Shown one piece after another: positions 1 through 5,568 of a stretch of DNA of 5,568 nt (within the stretch, counting starts at the first letter, position 1; each line of letters opens with the position of its first letter). Position numbers and translations under genes: made by a program. The notes under the pieces are model-generated. The model worked only from the letters and a program-made list of their open reading frames with translations, made no database searches and was not told the DNA's origin. The DNA comes from Ectopseudomonas composti (GTDB taxonomy: Bacteria > Pseudomonadota > Gammaproteobacteria > Pseudomonadales > Pseudomonadaceae): assembly GCA_946886245.1 (NCBI GenBank), contig CAMPIF010000324.1, positions 1 to 5,568 on the forward strand, given 5' to 3'.

Positions 1-107
1 CAGATCCCGAGCACCGGCAGCTGCTCCCGATCGGCCTCGGCCAGCAGCCACAGCGGCGGGCCGACCTGCACGCCCGGCTTAGCGAAGCTCGATCCAGAAC
101 TGAGCAT
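1..107 (-). CDS. pqqE: PqqE N-terminus (PqqA peptide cyclase, radical SAM), partial at window edge
   Basis: PqqE is the cytosolic radical-SAM enzyme that joins the Glu and Tyr side chains of PqqA, the first step of PQQ synthesis. Only 35 codons are visible; the 3' part lies outside the window. The ATG at 107-105 sits inside the pqqD coding region (29-base overlap) and has a strong ribosome site, GGAGGT, five bases upstream, typical of translational coupling. Residues 16-24 read GPPLWLLAE, the conserved block that opens Pseudomonas PqqE. In the family this is normally followed by LTYRCPLQCPYC, holding the CxxxCxxC iron-sulphur motif. Here the frame instead reads [11 protein letters not shown] up to the window edge, with no cysteine. 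The frame stays open and its third codon positions are nearly all G or C. Identity as the pqqE start is well supported; whether the gene is intact is not. Confidence 0.75.
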   Translation of the reverse strand, partial: MLSSGSSFAKPGVQVGPPLWLLAEADREQLPVLGI

Positions 108-357
108 GGGCCACCTCCATGAAGGCAAGAATGTCTTCGTCGATGCCCGGCACATCGGGGAAGCGCTGATGCAGGTTGCCGATGATCTCGGCCACCGAAC
201 GCTTGCCGTCGACCTGCTGGAGAATCTCGCTGGCACTGTCGTTGAGCTTGATCATGCCTTCCGGATAGAGCAGTACGTGGCAGCCCTGGGCCGGCTCGAA
301 CTGCAGGCGAAAGCCGCGGCGGATGGCAGGGATAGTGGGCAGGATGGCGGCGGTCAT
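79..357 (-). CDS. pqqD: PqqD, PqqA-binding peptide chaperone
   Basis: PqqD is a small RiPP recognition protein that binds the PqqA precursor peptide and presents it to the radical-SAM enzyme PqqE. The product is 92 aa, normal for the family. Conserved blocks are [12 protein letters not shown] (13-24), [16 protein letters not shown] (27-42) and the C-terminal [15 protein letters not shown] chose the ATG at 357-355 because the protein then has family length and a GGAG ribosome site lies eight bases upstream. The frame is open further back to a GTG at 390, but that extension is translated REP repeat and is rejected. The start overlaps the stop of a short REP-derived frame (ATGA), and the 3' end overlaps pqqE by 29 bases. 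The gap to pqqC is about 100 bases and is filled by two REP copies, whereas these genes are often adjacent. Confidence 0.95.
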   Translation of the reverse strand: MTAAILPTIPAIRRGFRLQFEPAQGCHVLLYPEGMIKLNDSASEILQQVDGKRSVAEIIGNLHQRFPDVPGIDEDILAFMEVAHAQFWIELR

Positions 358-461
358 GCTTCTGACTCCAGGCTGGTGCGCGCGGCGCACCCTACAAAGG
401 GCGCGTCGAACGGAAATGCGACCGTAGGGTGCGCCGTGCGCACCACTTGCTCGAAACTCAT
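354..461 (-). other. 35-codon open frame bridging pqqC and pqqD, made largely of REP sequence
   Basis: This frame starts at an ATG (461-459) that overlaps the pqqC stop as ATGA, and ends at a TGA (356-354) that overlaps the pqqD ATG, again as ATGA. The product begins [13 protein letters not shown] and ends [16 protein letters not shown] and VGCAART are the translations of the two REP copies it contains. I know of no protein family for it. Ribosomes ending pqqC could re-start here and end exactly at pqqD, so the frame may preserve translational coupling across the repeat. It may also be chance, or the remnant of an older pqqD start: some Pseudomonas PqqD proteins, as I recall them, begin MSFD. 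No separate function is claimed. Confidence 0.35.
374..445. repeat. Pair of inverted REP elements (GTAGGGTGCGC family) between pqqD and pqqC
   Basis: Two 22-base copies face each other with a 28-base spacer. Copy 424-445 reads GTAG, then a GGTGCGC-CGT-GCGCACC hairpin, then A. Copy 374-395 is its reverse complement with one mismatch. In both, the GTAG (or CTAC) head points inward, toward the spacer. A GTAG head followed by an imperfect palindrome is the hallmark of REP elements mobilised by RAYT transposases. The copy at 424-445 is identical to the one at 1235-1256. The pair could fold into a long hairpin in the pqqC-pqqD mRNA. Confidence 0.85.
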
Positions 462-1210
462 AAGGCTATACCCCGATGCCAGGCGCGCTCGGCCGTCACC
501 GTGTGATACGGCGGGCGTTGCAGCTCGTAGGCCATGCTCATGGCATCGAGCATGCTCCACAGCACGTCGAGCTTGAATTGCAGGATCTGCAGCATGCGTT
601 CCTGCGCTTCACGGGTACGGTAGTGCTCGAGGGTGATGCGCAGGCCATGCTCGACATCACGGCGCGCCTCTTTCAGGCGCTTGCGAAAGTAGTCGTAGCC
701 GGTGGCGTCGATCCACGGGTAGTGCTGCGGCCAGGCATCCAGACGCGACTGATGAATCTGCGGGGCGAACAGTTCGGTCAGCGAACTACTGGCCGCCTCC
801 TGCCAGCTGGCGCGGCGAGCGAAGTTGACGTAGGCATCGACGGCAAAACGCACGCCGGGCAATACCAGCGCCTGCGACAGCACCTGCTCGCGCTCGAGAC
901 CGACCGACTCGGCCAGGCGCAGCCAGGCCTCGATGCCGCCCTCCTCGCCCGGCGCCCCATCGTGATCGAGGATGCGCTGAATCCACTCGCGCCGCGTCTC
1001 GCGATCCGGGCAGTTGGCGAGGATCGCCGCATCCTTCAGCGGGATGTTGACCTGGTAGTAGAAACGGTTGGCCACCCAGCCCTGGATCTGCTCGCGGGTG
1101 GCGCGTCCTTCGTACATCGCACGATGGAACGGATGATGAATGTGGTACAGCGCGCCCTTGGCGCGCAGCGCCTGCTCGAATTCGGCAGGTGTCATGGCAG
1201 GTTGGCTCAT
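458..1210 (-). CDS. pqqC: PqqC, pyrroloquinoline-quinone synthase
   Basis: PqqC is the cofactor-free cytosolic oxidase that performs the last step of PQQ synthesis: ring closure and eight-electron oxidation of AHQQ using O2. The product is 250 aa, the usual length. Residues corresponding to the Klebsiella active site are all visible, each one position lower: Y22, H23, R49, Y52, Q53, K59, R79, H83, Y127, H153, Y174 and R178. The HHPFH block (25-29) and [19 protein letters not shown] (45-63) are typical. The ATG at 1210-1208 is supported by GGAG seven bases upstream and by homology. The frame is open upstream to about 1552, but that stretch crosses a REP element and pqqB and is not coding in this frame. 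The stop TGA overlaps the ATG of a short bridging frame. Confidence 0.97.
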   Translation of the reverse strand: MSQPAMTPAEFEQALRAKGALYHIHHPFHRAMYEGRATREQIQGWVANRFYYQVNIPLKDAAILANCPDRETRREWIQRILDHDGAPGEEGGIEAWLRLAESVGLEREQVLSQALVLPGVRFAVDAYVNFARRASWQEAASSSLTELFAPQIHQSRLDAWPQHYPWIDATGYDYFRKRLKEARRDVEHGLRITLEHYRTREAQERMLQILQFKLDVLWSMLDAMSMAYELQRPPYHTVTAERAWHRGIAL

Positions 1211-1234
1211 CAAGACACTCCGGTACGCATTGCC

Positions 1235-1312
1235 GTAGGGTGCGCCGTGCGCACCAATGCTAGCCATCTGAATTGCTGGTACGCACAGCCTGGGCGGCCC
1301 CGCACACCCTAC
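1235..1312. repeat. REPIN (GTAGGGTGCGC family) between pqqC and pqqB
   Basis: The left copy (1235-1256) is identical to the REP at 424-445. The right copy (1291-1312) is inverted and degenerate: its minus strand starts GTAGGGTG but then diverges to TGCGGGGCCGCCCA. Heads point outward, the canonical REPIN layout. Inner sequences also pair, GTGCGCACCA against TGGTACGCAC (1276-1285), so the element could form a cruciform or mRNA hairpin. The right-hand GTAG supplies the TAG stop codon of pqqB. Confidence 0.8.
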
Positions 1313-2223
1313 AAAACGATGCTCATGCCATCGAACGCGACCTCGATGCCGTGCGCATCCAGCTCGGCACGCTCGGGCGAATCCAGGTCGAGAATCGGGT
1401 TGGTGTTGTTGATATGAATGAGGATCTTGCGTGCGCTCGGCAGGCCGTCGAGCACCTCGATCATCCCGCCCGGGCCGCTCTGGCAGAGATGGCCCATCTC
1501 GCTGCCGAGCTTGTCGCCGACCTCGCACAGGCGCATCTCGTCGTCGCGCCACAGGGTGCCGTCCACCAACAGGCAGTCGGCGCGGCGCATCCAGCTCAGC
1601 AAGTGCTCGTCCACCTGGCCGAGACCGGGGGCGTAGAACAGGCTGCGGCCGCTGCGCCGGTCCTCGATGAACAGGCCGATGTTATCGCCCGGGTGCGGAT
1701 TGCCACGATGCGGCGAATACGGCGGTGCGCTGCTGCGCAGGGCGATGGCAGTGATGCTCAGCGCCGGGCACGCGGGAATGCTGAAGGGCTTGGCGTCCAG
1801 CTCGATCAGGCGATGCTGCAGGCCACCGTTCCAGTGGCTGAGCATGTTGAACAATGGAAAGCCGCTGGTCAGGTCCTGATGCACCATCTCCGTACACCAG
1901 ACCTCATGCGGACAACCTTCGCGCAGGGTCAACAGGCCCGTGCAGTGGTCGATCTGGCTGTCGAGCAAGACGATGCCGGCGATGGCCGTGTCACGCAGCT
2001 TGCGCGCCGGTTGCAGCGCCGGAAAGGCTTCGATCTGCGCGCGGATGTCCGGCGAGGCATTGCATAGGATCCACTGCTGAGCGTCATCGGAAATGGCGAT
2101 GGACGACTGGGTGCGCGGTTGCGCCCGCAGCGTACCGGTGCGCAGGCCACGGCAATTGCGGCAGTTGCAGTTCCACTGGGGGAAGCCACCGCCAGCGGCG
2201 GAGCCGAGAATCTGGATATGCAT
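1309..2223 (-). CDS. pqqB: PqqB, metallo-beta-lactamase-fold PQQ biosynthesis protein
   Basis: PqqB is a cytosolic metallo-beta-lactamase-fold protein. It is credited with hydroxylating the tyrosine part of the PQQ precursor, although older literature proposed a role in PQQ export. The product is 304 aa, the family length. Visible signatures are [19 protein letters not shown] (6-24) with the zinc-binding cysteines C19, C21 and C24; DSQIDH (88-93), which replaces the usual HxHxDH of true beta-lactamases; GSEMGH (240-245); and HINNTNPIL (270-278). I prefer the ATG at 2223-2221 because family members start M(H/Y)IQ and GGTGA lies five bases upstream. An in-frame GTG at 2232 would add three residues. 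The stop TAG lies in the head of a REP element. Past that stop the same frame stays open to a TGA that overlaps the pqqC ATG. Confidence 0.96.
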   Translation of the reverse strand: MHIQILGSAAGGGFPQWNCNCRNCRGLRTGTLRAQPRTQSSIAISDDAQQWILCNASPDIRAQIEAFPALQPARKLRDTAIAGIVLLDSQIDHCTGLLTLREGCPHEVWCTEMVHQDLTSGFPLFNMLSHWNGGLQHRLIELDAKPFSIPACPALSITAIALRSSAPPYSPHRGNPHPGDNIGLFIEDRRSGRSLFYAPGLGQVDEHLLSWMRRADCLLVDGTLWRDDEMRLCEVGDKLGSEMGHLCQSGPGGMIEVLDGLPSARKILIHINNTNPILDLDSPERAELDAHGIEVAFDGMSIVL

Positions 2224-2242
2224 GGAAGTCACCAGCGGGGAT

Positions 2243-2261
2243 GCCCCGGACGAGCCGGGGC
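2243..2261 (-). promoter_or_regulatory. Hairpin in the pqqA-pqqB gap, possible attenuator or mRNA-processing site
   Basis: GCCCCGG and CCGGGGC form a perfect 7-bp stem with a 5-base loop, ten bases after the pqqA stop. There is no T-run, so it is not a full terminator. A stem-loop behind pqqA is known in other bacteria and is thought to keep pqqA transcripts more abundant than the enzyme genes. A competing pairing of GGGG (2237-2240) with CCCC (2244-2247) is possible. Confidence 0.5.
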
Positions 2262-2270
2262 CAGGAGCGA

Positions 2271-2342
2271 TCAGCGGTTGGCGAAATACATCGTCACTTC
2301 GAAGCCAATACGCAGATCGGTGTAGGCGGGTTTAGTCCACAT
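2271..2342 (-). CDS. pqqA: PqqA, PQQ precursor peptide
   Basis: This is the 23-residue ribosomal precursor of [16 protein letters not shown], then [11 protein letters not shown]15 and Y19 form the conserved ExxxY pair that PqqE cross-links and that ends up as the PQQ skeleton. The length matches Pseudomonas PqqA exactly. The ATG at 2342-2340 has AGAGGA seven bases upstream. It is the first gene of the pqq operon, 47 bases ahead of pqqB, and follows a 462-base gap with the presumed promoter. The gene is short enough to be missed by automatic gene finders. Confidence 0.97.
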
Positions 2343-2409
2343 GATGCGGTCCTCTTGTTATTGAGCCGGGGCATTCCGGCAACCCCATTAAGCCCCCGCC
2401 AGGCAAGAG

Positions 2410-2439
2410 GCCAAATGGTACTTTGGGAGGAGATTTGGC
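2410..2439. promoter_or_regulatory. Inverted repeat upstream of pqqA, candidate operator
   Basis: GCCAAAT (2410-2416) and ATTTGGC (2433-2439) are perfect inverted copies with a 16-base spacer, 68-97 bases upstream of the pqqA start. The 23-base centre-to-centre distance, about two helical turns, suits a dimeric regulator. LuxR-type regulators (AgmR/ErbR, PedR1) control alcohol oxidation and PQQ genes in Pseudomonas, but assigning this site to one of them is inference. I see no convincing -35/-10 pair; TTGGCC with CTTAAT, 16 bases apart, is a weak candidate on the minus strand. Confidence 0.35.
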
Positions 2440-2442
2440 TGG

Positions 2443-2455
2443 CATTGGTAGGTAG
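2443..2455 (-). promoter_or_regulatory. Motif shared with the aldehyde dehydrogenase promoter (pqqA copy)
   Basis: The plus strand reads CATTGGTAGGTAG; the minus strand reads CTACCTACCAATG. A near-identical CATTTGGTAGTAG lies at 4441-4453. Each is about 100-116 bases upstream of its start codon, on the same strand relative to the gene. This suggests one regulator acts on both promoters; its identity is unknown from sequence alone. Confidence 0.4.
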
Positions 2456-2492
2456 GCGGCAGGGCTTTGCCAGACGCGCATGCAAGCTGCGG

Positions 2493-2550
2493 GTAGCCCG
2501 GATGAAATCCGGGAAGTATCGAGGTCATCCCCGGATTGCATCCGGGCTAC
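2493..2550. repeat. REPIN of the GTAGCCCGGAT family
   Basis: Two 21-base copies, 2493-2513 and 2530-2550, are inverted with one mismatch and a 16-base spacer. Each is GTAG followed by CCCGGAT, three bases, and ATCCGGG, the widespread Pseudomonas REP. Heads point outward. The pair can form a long hairpin and could terminate or protect transcripts ahead of pqqA. Confidence 0.85.
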
Positions 2551-2575
2551 GAAACGGGGCGCGGGGCCGGCCCTA

Positions 2576-2597
2576 TCGCGGATCAATCCGCTCCTAC
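2576..2597 (-). repeat. Single REP element of the GTAGGAGCGGAT family
   Basis: On the minus strand the element reads GTAGGAGCGGAT, TG, ATCCGCGA, with a perfect GCGGAT/ATCCGC stem. It matches the common Pseudomonas REP with the GTAGGAGCGGATTTATCC core. I see no inverted partner nearby, so it is solitary or half of a decayed REPIN. Confidence 0.75.
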
Positions 2598-2644
2598 CAG
2601 TCAGACGCGTGCTGCATCAGCGCGCTTTCTTTGCAGGCGCCAAT

Positions 2645-2667
2645 AAAAAACGCGGCCGAAGCCGCGT
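2645..2667 (-). terminator. Rho-independent terminator downstream of the aldehyde dehydrogenase gene
   Basis: On the minus strand, CGCGGC-TTCG-GCCGCG forms a 6-bp GC stem with a stable UUCG loop, followed directly by TTTTTT. It lies 138 bases after the dehydrogenase stop and about 300 bases before pqqA. It should therefore end the aldehyde dehydrogenase transcript and make the pqq operon depend on its own promoter. Confidence 0.88.
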
Positions 2668-2695
2668 CGCGATAAACATCTGCCGGCCCATCCGC

Positions 2696-2757
2696 CAGGG
2701 TGCGCTGCGCGCAACGAGGTCGGGCACCGGCAAGCGGTGCGCACAGCGCACCCCACG
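2696..2757. repeat. REPIN (variant GGGTGCGC family) between the terminator and the aldehyde dehydrogenase
   Basis: The left copy CAGGGTGCGCTGCGCGCAAC (2696-2715) and the inverted right copy (2736-2757; minus strand begins CGTGGGGTGCGCTG) flank a 20-base spacer. They belong to the same family as the copies in the pqq operon, but the heads are degenerate (CAG and GTGG instead of GTAG). Heads point outward. Confidence 0.7.
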
Positions 2758-2804
2758 CTCTCAAGAAGGCCGCACACCGGAGCGAGCATGCGGCCTGGTG
2801 GGTC

Positions 2805-4325
<1,521 letters not shown>

Positions 4326-4609
4326 GATGATGACCTCTCTTGTTGTCGGAGCCCGCTGCCAATCGGGGAAGCGAGTCATGGTTCGATCTTAGGAAGCCCC
4401 CGGAAACCTCGGTATGCGCCCATGGCACAGATCGCCTAGTCATTTGGTAGTAGAGCGGCAAGAGCGCTCTGGCACGGGCTTTTGGCAGCGAGGCACGAGG
4501 CTGTGGAAGCTATAGGCTAGACCCGTTCGCCTGGTCTTGCGTTGCCGAACGCGAAAATCCGCCGTGGTATTTCACAGCGACTCGGCGCGGGCAGGCAGGC
4601 GCCGGAAAC
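4326..4609 (-). promoter_or_regulatory. Intergenic region with the presumed aldehyde dehydrogenase promoter
   Basis: No gene is supported in these 284 bases. The region follows a strong hairpin behind the alcohol dehydrogenase, so the aldehyde dehydrogenase probably has its own promoter here. Candidate elements are the motif at 4441-4453 and the perfect 10-base palindrome AGAGCGCTCT at 4461-4470, with a second AGAGCG at 4452-4457. I cannot assign a convincing sigma-70 -35/-10 pair; TTGCCG followed 17 bases later by TAGGCG on the minus strand is weak. Confidence 0.45.
4441..4453 (-). promoter_or_regulatory. Motif shared with the pqqA promoter (aldehyde dehydrogenase copy)
   Basis: The plus strand reads CATTTGGTAGTAG (minus CTACTACCAAATG), matching the pqqA-side CATTGGTAGGTAG apart from two compensating one-base gaps. 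It lies 116 bases from the dehydrogenase start and next to the AGAGCGCTCT palindrome. It is a candidate activator site for alcohol- or lanthanide-responsive control. Confidence 0.4.
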
Positions 4610-4640
4610 GACGATGGCCGGACAGAGTCCGGCCATCGTC
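4610..4640 (-). terminator. Perfect 14-bp hairpin downstream of the alcohol dehydrogenase, probable terminator
   Basis: GACGATGGCCGGAC and GTCCGGCCATCGTC pair perfectly around a 3-base loop, 15 bases after the dehydrogenase stop. On the minus strand the stem is followed only by GTTTCC, so the T-run is poor. It may act as a weak intrinsic terminator or as a 3'-end stabiliser that lets some transcription continue into the aldehyde dehydrogenase gene. Confidence 0.6.
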
Positions 4641-4655
4641 TGACACCTCAAGCAA

Positions 4656-5568
4656 TCAGCGCTTGGCCACCAGCTCCTTCGGCAGCTTGAAGGTCCAGAG
4701 CATGCCGCCCTGGTTCAGGTGCTTGACGCGCTTGGCCACCTCGCCGCCCCACAGCGGTACCGCGCCACCCCAGCCGGACAGCACCGAGACGTACTGCTCG
4801 CCGTCCATTTCCCAGGTCACGGGCGAGCCGATCACGCCCGAGCCGGTCTGGAATTCCCAGACTTTCTCGCCGGTCTTGGCGTTGAACGCCTGCAGGTAGC
4901 CTTCCGGGTTGCCGGTGAACACCAGGTTGCCCTTGGTGGTCAGCACCCCACCCCACAGCGGCGCGTAGTTCTTGTGACGCCAGACTTCCTTGCCGGTTTT
5001 CGGGTCGATGGCACGCAGCACGCCGATGTAGTCCTCGTTGAGCGGTTTGATGGTGAAGCCGGCGCCCAGGTAGGCCGCGCCCTTCTTGTAGGCGATATCC
5101 TCGTTCCAGATATCCATGCCCCACTCGTTGGACGGCACGTAGAACAGGCCGGTGTCCTGGCTGTAGGCCATGGGCATCCAGTTCTTCGCGCCGAGGAAGG
5201 CCGGTGCGGAGAACACGCTCTGGCCCTTCTCCTTCGCGCTCGGCGAGCCGGGACGGTTGCTGTCGTCGTAGATCGGCCGGCCATTCTCGTCCAGGCCCTT
5301 GGCCCAGGTGATCTTGTCGACGAAGGGGAAGCCACGGATGAACTTGCCGTTGGTGCGGTCGAGAACGTAGAAGAAGCCGTTACGGTCCGCGGTGCCGGCA
5401 GCCTTGATGGTCTTGCCGCCGTCCTGGTAATCGAAGGAGATCAGCTCGTTGACGCCGTCGAAGTCCCAGCCGTCATGTGGCGTCGACTGGAAGTGCCATT
5501 TGATCGAGCCATCGTCCGGGTTCAATGCCAGGCGGGACGACGAGAACAGGTTGTCACCCGGGCGCAGG
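4656..5568 (-). CDS. pedH: PQQ-dependent alcohol dehydrogenase, PedH-like (lanthanide type), C-terminal half
   Basis: This is a periplasmic quinoprotein of the eight-bladed propeller family that oxidises ethanol and other alcohols to aldehydes with PQQ and a metal ion. About 303 C-terminal residues are visible; the N-terminal half with the signal peptide and the Cys-Cys ring is beyond the right edge, so no start can be given. The frame runs to the edge, starting [20 protein letters not shown]. The block [17 protein letters not shown] holds the catalytic Asp (5463-5465) and, two residues later, a second Asp (5457-5459) typical of lanthanide-dependent enzymes. As I recall P. putida PedH, the match is close throughout, including [36 protein letters not shown] and the terminal [13 protein letters not shown], and closer than to ExaA. 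Tryptophan-docking repeats are visible ([23 protein letters not shown]). It sits upstream of the aldehyde dehydrogenase on the same strand, as pedH does beside aldB-II in P. putida. Confidence 0.85.
   Translation of the reverse strand, partial: LRPGDNLFSSSRLALNPDDGSIKWHFQSTPHDGWDFDGVNELISFDYQDGGKTIKAAGTADRNGFFYVLDRTNGKFIRGFPFVDKITWAKGLDENGRPIYDDSNRPGSPSAKEKGQSVFSAPAFLGAKNWMPMAYSQDTGLFYVPSNEWGMDIWNEDIAYKKGAAYLGAGFTIKPLNEDYIGVLRAIDPKTGKEVWRHKNYAPLWGGVLTTKGNLVFTGNPEGYLQAFNAKTGEKVWEFQTGSGVIGSPVTWEMDGEQYVSVLSGWGGAVPLWGGEVAKRVKHLNQGGMLWTFKLPKELVAKR

Noticed and set aside
358..390. N-terminal extension of PqqD from a GTG at 390
   Set aside because: The added 11 residues are translated REP sequence; the ATG at 357 gives normal family length and has its own ribosome site.
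374..445. CRISPR array or tandem repeat suggested by the recurring GTAGGGTGCGC units
   Set aside because: Copies are inverted, dispersed at gene junctions and lack regular spacers; the GTAG-plus-palindrome structure fits REP/REPIN elements.
1211..1552. Upstream extension of the pqqC frame to about 1552
   Set aside because: It crosses the REPIN and the wrong frame of pqqB; homology, length and a ribosome site all support the start at 1210.
476..2067. Long plus-strand open frames opposite pqqC and pqqB
   Set aside because: They are antisense shadows of conserved genes with low-complexity, Arg/Ala/Leu-rich translations and no recognisable domain.
1854..2675. Plus-strand open frame spanning pqqA and its promoter region
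   Set aside because: It runs antisense across pqqB, pqqA, the promoter and two REP elements, and its translation is low-complexity with no family signature.
2605..2804. Possible small gene between the aldehyde dehydrogenase and the REP cluster
   Set aside because: The stretch is accounted for by a terminator and a REPIN; no frame has a credible ribosome site or conserved product.

Overview
The window is a GC-rich segment of a Pseudomonas-type chromosome (Pseudomonas in the broad sense). The protein sequences, the compact all-minus-strand layout and three families of GTAG-headed REP repeats all point there. Every gene I can support is on the minus strand, so transcription runs from high to low coordinates.

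In transcription order the genes are: (1) the C-terminal half of a periplasmic PQQ-dependent alcohol dehydrogenase (4656-5568, cut by the right edge), which resembles the lanthanide-dependent PedH type more than the calcium-dependent ExaA/PedE type; (2) a 330-base gap with a strong hairpin behind the dehydrogenase and a probable new promoter; (3) an NAD-dependent aldehyde dehydrogenase of the ExaC/AldB type (2805-4325); (4) a 462-base gap with a rho-independent terminator, three REP-type elements and the presumed pqq promoter; (5) the PQQ biosynthesis operon pqqA (23 codons, 2271-2342), pqqB (1309-2223), pqqC (458-1210), pqqD (79-357) and the first codons of pqqE (1-107, cut by the left edge).

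The genes form one pathway. PqqA is the peptide precursor of PQQ, PqqD chaperones it, PqqE cross-links its Glu and Tyr, and PqqB and PqqC carry out later hydroxylation and oxidation steps. The cofactor goes to the periplasmic dehydrogenase, which turns alcohol into aldehyde, and the cytosolic aldehyde dehydrogenase completes oxidation to the acid. A similar 13-base motif lies 100-116 bases upstream of both the aldehyde dehydrogenase and pqqA, suggesting shared control.

This is a known type of pathway, not a new system. The points worth a second look are: REP sequences placed exactly at operon junctions, including a 35-codon open frame made largely of REP sequence that links the pqqC stop to the pqqD start through ATGA overlaps at both ends; a pqqB stop codon supplied by the GTAG head of a REP; the diagnostic extra Asp of a lanthanide enzyme; and a PqqE reading frame that begins normally but departs from the family just before its radical-SAM cysteine motif, at the window edge.
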